From the NCBI GenBank assembly GCA_046732855.1, contig JBKPNX010000198.1, forward strand, positions 1-23,482: a DNA stretch of 23,482 nucleotides. Direction: 5' to 3'. The notes under the pieces are model-generated. The model made no database searches and had not been told where the DNA came from. It saw only the letters and a program-made list of their open reading frames with translations. Shown in pieces: positions 14,740-21,284 of this stretch; the stretch's first letter is position 1; every line of letters begins with the position of its first letter. The DNA is from JBKPNX01 sp046732855. Lineage in GTDB: Bacteria; Pseudomonadota; Alphaproteobacteria; Geminicoccales; Geminicoccaceae. Position numbers and translations under genes: made by a program.

Positions 14740-15531
14740 ATGACCACAGAAGTACAGCAGCTGATCGATGCGCCCGTCGAAGTGGTTTCGACGAGCGATG
14801 CCGCCTCCGAGCCCGCGCCGCACGGCAGCGAGCCGGCCGAGACGCCGCCAGCCCGCCCTGCGGGCGTGCCCGAAAAGTTCTGGGACCGCGAAGCCGGCGC
14901 CATCCGCACCGACGCGCTGCTCAAGTCCTATGTCGAACTCGAGCGCAAGCTCGGCTCGATGGTGTCGCTGCCGGGCGACGACGACCAGGAGGGGCGGGAG
15001 CGCCTGTGGCGCGCGCTCGGAGTGCCGGATGCGGCGGCAGACTATCAGATCAAGGCGCAAGATGAGCTGCTCCAGCCGACTCCCAAGATCAATGCCAGGC
15101 TGCATCAGGCCGGCTTCACGCAGGCGCAGGCGCAGCTGGTCTATGACTTGGCCGCCGAGCACGTGCTCCCGCTGATCGACGACATGGCCGGCGAGCTGCA
15201 GGCAGCGCGCGACGACGAGCGTCTCGCCAAGCGCTTCGGTGGCGAGGCGTCGTGGCAGAACATGGCCCGCCAGATCAGGACCTGGGGGCAGGCCAACCTG
15301 GCCGAGGACGTCTATCGCACGCTCGCCGCGAGCTACGACGGCGTATTGGCCATGCATCAGATGATGCAGGCGCGCGAGCCCAGCGTTCTGCAGGAGACCA
15401 ATGGAGCTCAAAACGACGTCGACGAGGCGGCGCTCACTCGCATGATGCGCGATCCTCGCTATTGGCGCGAGCGGGATGCGGCGTTTGTTGCCCAGGTGAC
15501 CGAAGGTTTCCAGCGCCTCTACCCCAGCTGA
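14740..15531 (+). CDS. T7 gp9-like scaffolding (capsid assembly) protein
   Basis: The 263-residue protein is acidic and helical, with a disordered Pro/Ala/Glu-rich N-terminus (about 1-40) followed by PEKFWDREAGAIRTDALLKSYVELERKLG. This 'VPEKFWD...LLKSYxELExK(L/F)G' block is a hallmark of podoviral scaffolding proteins. The central part (TQAQAQLVYDLAAEHVLPLI, then LAKRFGGEASWQNMARQI) and the C-terminal MMRDPRYWRERDAAFVAQVTEGFQRLYP also fit. Scaffold proteins guide procapsid assembly with the major capsid protein and then leave. T7 gp9 has 307 residues. In T7 the capsid gene follows directly; here about 3.6 kb intervene. Confidence 0.85.
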   Translation: MTTEVQQLIDAPVEVVSTSDAASEPAPHGSEPAETPPARPAGVPEKFWDREAGAIRTDALLKSYVELERKLGSMVSLPGDDDQEGRERLWRALGVPDAAADYQIKAQDELLQPTPKINARLHQAGFTQAQAQLVYDLAAEHVLPLIDDMAGELQAARDDERLAKRFGGEASWQNMARQIRTWGQANLAEDVYRTLAASYDGVLAMHQMMQAREPSVLQETNGAQNDVDEAALTRMMRDPRYWRERDAAFVAQVTEGFQRLYPS

Positions 15532-15628
15532 GCCGACGCCAGCGCCGGCGAGTGCGCCAGTACGGTTCGGCGACGCCTCGCTCCACACCCAAGCATGGCA
15601 CCTCCGGGTGCCCGACAAGGAGATCAGG

Positions 15629-15991
15629 ATGGCCAGACTTCGCCAGAAGGGGCCGGGCGCGACCAGGCTCGTCCGTGACGACGACCTCGCCCCCATGCCG
15701 ATCATGCCGTGGGGCACGGTGCACAACCTCAGCCCCACGGAGGCATCCGCAGCGCGCAACGCCAGCGCCATCTCGGCCGACTGCGGTGTGGTGAGCATCA
15801 TCGCGATCGGCGGCGCGGCGCATTTCAAGCAGGGCGATTCCAGCGTCGTGGCGACCGTCAATGACCCCTACCTGCCTGAAGGCGAGTGGCACGAGCTGCC
15901 CGTGTTCGAAGGCAGTCAGTGGAGTCATGTCTCGATCATTTCGGCCATCGGCGCCGGCGCGATCTCCGCGCAGATCGTCGAGCGGCAGTAG
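15629..15991 (+). CDS. Small beta-rich phage protein, possible head decoration protein
   Basis: The 120-residue protein starts at MARLRQKGPG with a strong AAGGAG Shine-Dalgarno 6 bases upstream; an in-frame ATG seven codons earlier lacks one. The first 50 residues are basic and extended. From about 55 the pattern of alternating hydrophobic strands (VVSIIAIGGAAHFKQGD, DPYLPEGEWHELPV, HVSIISAIGAGAISAQIVER) resembles a class of roughly 100-residue phage beta-sandwich proteins ending in a 'GxGxxxVxE' strand, often near capsid genes. A decoration or head-fibre role is inference. It lies between the scaffold gene and the receptor-binding-type genes. Confidence 0.65.
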   Translation: MARLRQKGPGATRLVRDDDLAPMPIMPWGTVHNLSPTEASAARNASAISADCGVVSIIAIGGAAHFKQGDSSVVATVNDPYLPEGEWHELPVFEGSQWSHVSIISAIGAGAISAQIVERQ

Positions 15992-16162
15992 GCCATGATG
16001 GCGCTCGGGCGAAGGCCGAGCGGGCGATCGGGCTTGAGCCCGGAGCATCGCCGGCCCTCATCCCCAGCGGTCCTGGGCGTGGCGAGCGCGACCACTGCCT
16101 CGCGCGCGGCCGATCAGCCGGGCCTGATCGAATGCGCTGACGCCAACCGGGGCGCGTGATCG
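15992..16162 (+). other. Structured spacer before the LamG gene
   Basis: No gene is seen in these 171 bp. CGCTCGG/CCGAGCG and CGGGCT/AGCCCG inverted pairs occur close together near its start and could form hairpins in the operon mRNA. No T-run follows, so termination is not supported. Confidence 0.4.
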
Positions 16163-17611
16163 ATGACCGCTCTCGGGCTCCGGTCGAGCGCACGTCTACG
16201 CCTGATTTCCGCAAGGCGGCCGGGGGCGCTGCGGTTCCGGCCGACGCGGCTGCCCGACCTGGCGTTCTGGTACGACGCCGCAGGCAGCGCCTACGACAGC
16301 GGCACTTGGCACGACCTCAGCGGCAACGGCAACCACGCCGCGCAGCCGATCGCTGGGCGGCAACCCAGCCGGACCGCGGACGAACTCGGCCGTACGCTGC
16401 TGCGCTTCGATGGGGTCAACGACGCTTTGCTGGTGAACACGCCGCCGAGCCTGGCGACAGGCCTCACGCTGTTCGTGGTGTACCGGGTGCGCACGCCGGT
16501 CGATTTTCACGGCATCTTCACGGCCTCGGCGGCGACCGGAACCGACCACCAGCAGTTCTTCACGCTGCAATACGAACAGGTGCTCAATCGCCGAATCCAA
16601 GTGTTCGGCCGTTCGATTCGACCGAATCAGGTGGTCGCGCAAGGCGTGGATTCCCGGGAAATACAGTATGCGATCGTCACCTTCGATGACGACGGCGTCG
16701 ACGTTGAGCTGCGCGATCTCAACGGGATCAAAGGCGATACTTCGACTGTCGCGCCGTTTGGCACGCCGGCGGTAATGGTGTTGGGGGCACGCTATAATCA
16801 AGGCGCCGTGTTCAATTTCGGCGCGGTCGATCTTTATGAGATTGGTCTGTACACGCGCGAGCTCAGCCCCCCACAACGGGATCAGATCGAGAGTTATCTG
16901 CAAAGGCGGCATGGTCTGAGGTGGAATCCTCAGTTCCTCGGTAAAGACCTCGCCTGGTTCCACGACGCCGATGCAAGTGGTTTCACGCTCAGCGGCAGCC
17001 AGATCGCGCAGTGGAACGATCTGAGCGGCAACAGCCGCCATTGGACGGAAAGCAGCGCGGGCAAGCCGATCCGCACCGTCGATGACGCCGGCCGGACCAT
17101 CGTCCGGTTCGATGGCGTCGACGACCTTCTCGGGCTCGCCGGGCCGCTACCCGCGCTGGAGCCGTTTTCAGTGAGTGTCGTCTACCGCGTGCGCGATCGG
17201 AGCGACTTCACCGGGATCCTCTCGGCAGTGCCGCCGGCCGGCGCCGACCATACCTTCTTCTGGACCTTCCGCAACGCGTCTGCGGCCCCGTTCAAAGTGC
17301 AGCTGTTCGGACGCTCGGCCGAGGTCAATCAGCTGCTCCTCGAGCGACCCGATGCGGGCGTGACGCAGAGCGCGGTTTGGACCTGCGCGAGCGGCAACGG
17401 CCAACTGCGCGATGCGAATGGATCGAGCGTGGACAGCTATGGCGGCAGCTTCGGGTCGCCGATGGCGATCGTGCTCGGCGGCCGGTACAGCGGCGCGCCG
17501 TTCGGCTATGCCGCGATCGACGTGCTTGCGACGGTGGGCGCCAGCCGGGCGCTGTCCGTGACAGACCAACAGCGCCTGGTCGACTGGGCCAGCGCGCGAT
17601 GGAGCCTCTAG
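16163..17611 (+). CDS. Tandem LamG/concanavalin-like domain protein, probable virion adhesin
   Basis: The 482-residue protein is an internal duplication of a concanavalin A-like (LamG/pentraxin-type) domain. Copy 1 spans about residues 32-252 (DLAFWYDA, WHDLSGNGNH, LLRFDGVNDAL, FVVYRVRTPVDFHGI, VMVLGARYNQGAVFNFGAVDLYEIGLY) and copy 2 about 262-482 (DLAWFHDA, WNDLSGNSRH, IVRFDGVDDLL, VVYRVRDRSDFTGI, AIVLGGRYSGAPFGYAAIDVLATVG). Such jelly-roll domains bind carbohydrates. Immediately before a beta-helix tailspike in a virion operon, a role in host surface binding is likely. There is no signal peptide. The stop codon (TAG) abuts the GTG of the next gene, so the two are tightly coupled. The exact ligand is unknown. 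Confidence 0.85.
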   Translation: MTALGLRSSARLRLISARRPGALRFRPTRLPDLAFWYDAAGSAYDSGTWHDLSGNGNHAAQPIAGRQPSRTADELGRTLLRFDGVNDALLVNTPPSLATGLTLFVVYRVRTPVDFHGIFTASAATGTDHQQFFTLQYEQVLNRRIQVFGRSIRPNQVVAQGVDSREIQYAIVTFDDDGVDVELRDLNGIKGDTSTVAPFGTPAVMVLGARYNQGAVFNFGAVDLYEIGLYTRELSPPQRDQIESYLQRRHGLRWNPQFLGKDLAWFHDADASGFTLSGSQIAQWNDLSGNSRHWTESSAGKPIRTVDDAGRTIVRFDGVDDLLGLAGPLPALEPFSVSVVYRVRDRSDFTGILSAVPPAGADHTFFWTFRNASAAPFKVQLFGRSAEVNQLLLERPDAGVTQSAVWTCASGNGQLRDANGSSVDSYGGSFGSPMAIVLGGRYSGAPFGYAAIDVLATVGASRALSVTDQQRLVDWASARWSL

Positions 17612-18877
17612 GTGGTCGACCGGCGACCGCAGGATTTCCCGAACGGCACGCCCGATGGGGTCACGGACAATACGGCCGCGATCCAGGCGGCGATCAACGC
17701 CTGGCAGCCGGGCGATCGGGTAGTCATCTCGGGCGGCACGTTCCGCACCACCGCCAAGCTGGTGATCAGCCAGCATGGCCTGCTGCTCAAGGGCAACGGC
17801 GAGATCCGGGCCAAGTCTGGGTTCGCAGCCAATTCGGCCCTGATCGAGGTGACAGGGACCGGCGTGGTCCTGGACACCGACGGCCTCGAGCTCGATCAGG
17901 CCGACGTCATGGTCGGCGGCAACAGCATCCGCGCGATCGGAGCGGCGGGCCTGCAGATCCTGTCGCTCGTGTCCCGTGGCACCCAGCGGGCGTTCGTGTC
18001 CCTCGGGGCGGGCACTACCGATCTGCTGCTGGCCGGCTGTGACCATCTCGGCAAGGGTCACGGCGTGCTCGCGGCCGATCCCCCAGGCCTGACGCGCCTG
18101 ACCCTGCGCGACTCCCGTTTCCAGCATGTCGGCAGCGGCTCCGAGGGAGACGGGGTCCAGCTGAACTGCGAAAGTTTCGGCGCGAGCTTCATCGACGTGA
18201 TCGGGTGTAGCGCGGTCGGATACATCGGCGAGGCGCACTCGATGGGCATGGGGTTCGGCTTTGCCGGCACCACCGACGGCCGGCTGATCGGATGCCGTGC
18301 GGAACAGTGCCAGGGTGACGGCTTCCATCTGGAGAATGGCTCGCACCGGTGGCTGTGCGCCGACCTGATTGCGCGCGACGTCGGCGTGCCTGCCCCGGTC
18401 GGGGGCAACGGCTCCGGCCTGATTGCGTACGATAGCGACGACATCACCGTCGTCCTGATGCTGGCCAAGAATTGCGGCTATCACGGGATCGCGCTGAGCG
18501 GGCAGGCCAGCCCGAGCCAGCGTCGGAACGGTCTGGTCGAGCGCTGCACGGTCGATACCACCGGGCGCGATTGCATCCACATGACCGCGCAGCGAGATTT
18601 TCGGATCGATCGCAACCATGTGCGCGACCCGTCGAACGGCCATCCAGGCCTCTACGCGGGCATCCATGTCGCCCGGCAGGGCACTACCCTGCTCGAGAAC
18701 ATCAACGGCACAGGCACGGGCAATGTGGTCGTGCTGAGCGGCGCCACGACGCCGCTTGGCGGGATCGTGATCCGGCCCCAGAGCATCAACGTCATCATCA
18801 ACGGCGTCATGGGCGGCCAACCCTGGTCCGACGGCACGCTGTGGACCGACGGCACAGGTTGGCTGAATGCGGGCTGA
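17612..18877 (+). CDS. Right-handed beta-helix tailspike (pectate-lyase-3-like)
   Basis: The 421-residue protein has the start typical of pectate_lyase_3/tailspike domains (DFPNGTPDGVTDNTAAIQAAI, then GDRVVISGGTFRTTAKLVI), followed by many short beta-strand turns characteristic of parallel beta-helices (GLQILSLVSRGTQRAFVSL; LTLRDSRFQHVGSGSEGDGV; RLIGCRAEQCQGDGFHLENG; RNGLVERCTVDTTGRDCIHM). Podoviral tailspikes of this fold bind and often cleave capsular or O-antigen polysaccharide. Catalytic residues cannot be named from sequence alone. GTG is the start, directly after the upstream TAG with GGAG 7 bases before it; no closer ATG fits. The C-terminus (WSDGTLWTDGTGWLNAG) may be a trimerisation or capping end. 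Confidence 0.85.
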   Translation: MVDRRPQDFPNGTPDGVTDNTAAIQAAINAWQPGDRVVISGGTFRTTAKLVISQHGLLLKGNGEIRAKSGFAANSALIEVTGTGVVLDTDGLELDQADVMVGGNSIRAIGAAGLQILSLVSRGTQRAFVSLGAGTTDLLLAGCDHLGKGHGVLAADPPGLTRLTLRDSRFQHVGSGSEGDGVQLNCESFGASFIDVIGCSAVGYIGEAHSMGMGFGFAGTTDGRLIGCRAEQCQGDGFHLENGSHRWLCADLIARDVGVPAPVGGNGSGLIAYDSDDITVVLMLAKNCGYHGIALSGQASPSQRRNGLVERCTVDTTGRDCIHMTAQRDFRIDRNHVRDPSNGHPGLYAGIHVARQGTTLLENINGTGTGNVVVLSGATTPLGGIVIRPQSINVIINGVMGGQPWSDGTLWTDGTGWLNAG

Positions 18878-19095
18878 GCCCTCAGCGTCGTAAGCATCGA
18901 GCGCCGATCGTCTCGGCGCCGCAAGTTTCCCGGCCGCAGGTCGCGGCACAACCCTCGTCCGGAGCACCCGCCCGGACGGCGGCCCGCCGACCTGCGACCC
19001 GCCCAGGCGGGGCGTGCCCGCCGAGACCGCGGCCCGCTCGCAGGCGGACCAACCGCGCGTCGTCTCTCTCACCACCCCCCAAGGAGGGACGAACG
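18878..19095 (+). other. Highly structured 218-bp leader before the major capsid gene
   Basis: No gene is apparent, although the capsid reading frame stays open across it. Three perfect inverted repeats occur: GCGCCGA/TCGGCGC (18901-18907 and 18913-18919), GCAGGTCG/CGACCTGC (18936-18943 and 18988-18995), and nested inside it CGTCCGG/CCGGACG (18956-18962 and 18972-18978). These may stabilise or process the capsid mRNA, or slow polymerase after the tailspike gene. No T-run or clear promoter accompanies them. Confidence 0.5.
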
Positions 19096-19914
19096 TTGTC
19101 CACCAGTATCGATCAAGCATTCATCAAGCAGTTCGAGGAAGAGGTCCATCAGGCCTACCAGCGGATGGGCTCCAAGCTGCGCAACACCGTACGCGTGAAG
19201 AACGGCGTGCGCGGCAGCTCGACTGTGTTCCAGAAGGTCGGCAAGGGCAGTGCCTCAACCAAGGCGCGGCACGGCATGGTGCCGGTGATGAACATCGACC
19301 ACACCCCGGTCGAGTGCCAGCTGCAGGACTTCTACGCCGGCGACTGGGTCGATCATCTCGACGAGCTCAAGATCAACATCGACGAACGCCAGGTGCTGGC
19401 CAACGCCGGCGCGTTCGCGCTCGGCCGCAAGACCGACGACATGATCATCACGGCGCTCGGCCAGACCGTGAACACGGCCGGCTCAGGCAGCGACGGCCTG
19501 ACCAAGGCCAAGGTGCTCGAGGCGTTCGAGATGTTGGGCGAGAAAGACGTGCCCGACGACGGCCAGCGCTACGCCGTGATCGGCTGGAAACAGTGGTCGG
19601 AGCTGCTCGAGATCACCGAGTTCGCGAGCGCCGACTTCGTCGGGCGGGACGAGCTGCCGTGGCGCGGCACCCAGGCCAAACGCTGGCTGGGCACGCTGTG
19701 GCTGCCGCATTCCGGGCTCGTGCTCAATGCCGGCGTGCGTCGCTGCTTCTGGTACCACCGCAGCGCCATTGGCCACGCCATCGGCCAGGAGGTGACCACC
19801 GACATCACCTGGCACGGCGACCGGGCCGCGCACTTCGTGTCCAATTCGATGAGCCAGGGCGCCCGCCTGATCGACGGCGACGGGGTCATCGAAATGCCCA
19901 GCCTGGAGAGCTAA
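19096..19914 (+). CDS. Major capsid protein (Phage_capsid_2-like)
   Basis: The 272-residue protein has the N-terminal signature of podoviral capsid proteins of the Phage_capsid_2 type: IDQAFIKQFEEEVHQAYQR, GSKLRNTVRVKNGVRGSSTVFQKVGKG, ARHGMVPVMNIDHTPVECQLQDFYAGDWVD and NIDERQVLANAGAFALGRKTDDMII. The fold is expected to be HK97-like. The start is TTG at 19096 (product starts STSIDQAF), chosen because AAGGAGGG lies 7 bases before it and no ATG is near the family N-terminus. A TTG start for the most abundant virion protein is unusual, but the Shine-Dalgarno is the best in the operon. The next gene follows 2 bases after the stop. Confidence 0.92.
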   Translation: MSTSIDQAFIKQFEEEVHQAYQRMGSKLRNTVRVKNGVRGSSTVFQKVGKGSASTKARHGMVPVMNIDHTPVECQLQDFYAGDWVDHLDELKINIDERQVLANAGAFALGRKTDDMIITALGQTVNTAGSGSDGLTKAKVLEAFEMLGEKDVPDDGQRYAVIGWKQWSELLEITEFASADFVGRDELPWRGTQAKRWLGTLWLPHSGLVLNAGVRRCFWYHRSAIGHAIGQEVTTDITWHGDRAAHFVSNSMSQGARLIDGDGVIEMPSLES

Positions 19915-19916
19915 GG

Positions 19917-20186
19917 ATGGCCTACGATGCGAGCAATCTGAGTGCCCTGACCTACGCCAACGGCTTCACGCTGTGGCACTACAAGACCCCGGATGCGAAG
20001 GCCGTTGTCGACAGCACCGGGTATTTCAACGGGGCCGTGGCGATGTTGCGGGTCGGCGACTTCATCTTCGCCAACACCGACGTCAGCGCGACCATGCAGT
20101 CCGGCGTGTTCATCGTCTCCTCCAATCTGGGCGGCGTGGTCGACGTCTCTGACATCACGGCGTTCGGGGCGACCGATACGGACTGA
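19917..20186 (+). CDS. Small conserved phage protein downstream of the capsid gene
   Basis: The 89-residue protein starts MAYDASNLSALTYANGFTLWHYKT and continues with DSTGYFNGAVAMLRVGDFIFANTD and SGVFIVSSNLGGVVDVSDITAFGATDTD. I recall this pattern (ASNLSxLxYANGFTLWHY, then GYFxxAxxMLRxGD) as a small protein that commonly follows capsid genes in alphaproteobacterial podovirus-like regions; its function is unknown. The length and beta-rich pattern would suit a capsid accessory or decoration protein. The stop codon of the capsid gene (TAA) runs into AAGGATGG at its start, so the Shine-Dalgarno lies inside the preceding stop and the genes are coupled. Confidence 0.78.
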   Translation: MAYDASNLSALTYANGFTLWHYKTPDAKAVVDSTGYFNGAVAMLRVGDFIFANTDVSATMQSGVFIVSSNLGGVVDVSDITAFGATDTD

Positions 20187-20202
20187 TCCCGGCTGCGGCA
20201 AT

Positions 20203-20226
20203 CCGGCCCGGTACTTACCGGGCCGG
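20203..20226 (+). terminator. Strong GC hairpin without T-run, possible attenuator
   Basis: CCGGCCCGGT (20203-20212) and ACCGGGCCGG (20217-20226) make a perfect 10-bp stem around a 4-base loop, 17 bases after the stop of the preceding gene. No T-tract follows, so it is not a classical terminator. It may partly terminate transcription or protect the 3' end of capsid mRNA, lowering expression of the tail genes relative to capsid. Confidence 0.5.
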
Positions 20227-20306
20227 ACCCAGCCCGGATCGACCAGTGCTTTCCGGAGATGCGACAGGTTGGGTCGGGGGCGCCGTCGCTCCGCCAGGAG
20301 ACAGCC

Positions 20307-20678
20307 ATGTCCAAGCTACCCGCGAGTATCGTGCTGATCTCGGCCCTACTGTTCACCGCGGCGCCGCTGCGCGCGCAGCCGGACCCCGGCGCCCGCGTCT
20401 GTCGCGGGCTCAGTGTGGCCCGGTTCGAGGAACGATTTCCTCAGCCGGTGGCGCGGTTCGCCATCGAGCACGCCATGCTCGACCCCTTCGTCGAGCTCTG
20501 GCAGTCCAGCCGGCGCCCCGCCCTGCCGGTCCGACCCGAGCGCGTTACCGTCTACGTACTGCCGGGCAAGCCACTGGTGATCGGCTATCAGTCAGGCGAC
20601 TGCGTGATCGGGCTGCTCACGGTCGAACGGCAGCATTTCTGGGAGTGGCTGCGACCGCGCTTCGGGTGGGCGATCTGA
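20307..20678 (+). CDS. Secreted small protein of unknown function within the virion operon
   Basis: The 123-residue protein begins with a typical Sec signal peptide: MSK, the hydrophobic LPASIVLISALLFTAAPL, then RAQ, with likely cleavage after RAQ near residue 24. The mature part has two Cys (CRGLSVARF and GDCVIGLLTV) that could form a disulphide bridge in the periplasm, plus VTVYVLPGKPLVIGYQSGDCV and a C-terminal FWEWLRPRFGWAI. An AGGAG Shine-Dalgarno lies 7 bases before the ATG. I do not recognise the family. A virion protein would not need export, so it may act in host lysis, superinfection control or as a lysogenic conversion factor, but nothing in the sequence decides this. Confidence 0.75.
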   Translation: MSKLPASIVLISALLFTAAPLRAQPDPGARVCRGLSVARFEERFPQPVARFAIEHAMLDPFVELWQSSRRPALPVRPERVTVYVLPGKPLVIGYQSGDCVIGLLTVERQHFWEWLRPRFGWAI

Positions 20679-20711
20679 GTCCCGCAATCCCCAGTCCTGA
20701 GGAATTCAACC

Positions 20712-21284
20712 ATGGCTCTCAGCAGCATCGAGCTGTGTTCGAGCGCGCTGATCAAGCTCGGCGCGGACGGCATCAACTCCTTCGAGGACGGCTCCGCGGA
20801 AGCGCGCGTGGCGGGGCGTCTCTACCCGATCGCCCGCGACGCGCTGTTGTGCGCCTATCCCTGGTCGTTCGCCACCGCCGAGGCCAAGCTCGCCCGCCTG
20901 GCGGCCGAGCCGACGACCGACTTCGCGTTCGCCTATCAGCTTCCGCTCGATTTCCTCAGGGCGCTCTCGGCGGGAGACGAAGTGCGCGGGCGGGGCATGG
21001 TCTATCAGATCGTCAACCGGCAACTGCACAGCGATGCCGAGGAGGTTGTCCTTCGCTATCTGTTCCGGCCGAGCGAGGGTGATTTCCCGCCGTTCTTCGT
21101 GTCGGCCCTGGTGGCCCGCCTCGCCGCCGAGTTCTGCTTGCCGCTGACCGAGAACAGCACCCGCGCCGAGCGCCTGATCGCGCTCGCTGATGACGAGCTG
21201 CGCCTAGCCCGGCTGGTCGACAGTCAGCAGGCCACGCCGGGCAAGGTCGAGGACTTCACGCTGATCCAGGCGCGTCTGGCATGA
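20712..21284 (+). CDS. Tail tubular protein A-like (T7 gp11-type) adaptor
   Basis: The 190-residue protein is close in length to T7 gp11 (196), the ring that links the portal to the tail nozzle. The start MALSSIELCSSALIKLGADGINSF, then AGRLYPIARDALLCAYPWSFATAEAKLARL, is the family signature (a 'SSALIKLGxxxIxSF' helix and 'xLYPxxRDxLLxxxPWxFA'). The C-terminal half (ALVARLAAEFCLPLTENSTRAERLIALADDELRLAR) is helical as expected. GAGGA precedes the ATG by 8 bases. Its stop overlaps the next start as ATGA, so gp11-like and gp12-like genes are coupled, as in other T7-like tail modules. Confidence 0.85.
   Translation: MALSSIELCSSALIKLGADGINSFEDGSAEARVAGRLYPIARDALLCAYPWSFATAEAKLARLAAEPTTDFAFAYQLPLDFLRALSAGDEVRGRGMVYQIVNRQLHSDAEEVVLRYLFRPSEGDFPPFFVSALVARLAAEFCLPLTENSTRAERLIALADDELRLARLVDSQQATPGKVEDFTLIQARLA

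Noticed and set aside
16788..16800. TATAAT inside the LamG gene
   Set aside because: The hexamer is present, but there is no matching -35 at proper spacing and it lies within a coding region. It is probably chance.
17168..19120. 650-residue open frame on the minus strand opposite the LamG and tailspike genes
   Set aside because: It is antisense to two coupled phage genes and runs through the structured spacer. The translation has no recognisable motif.
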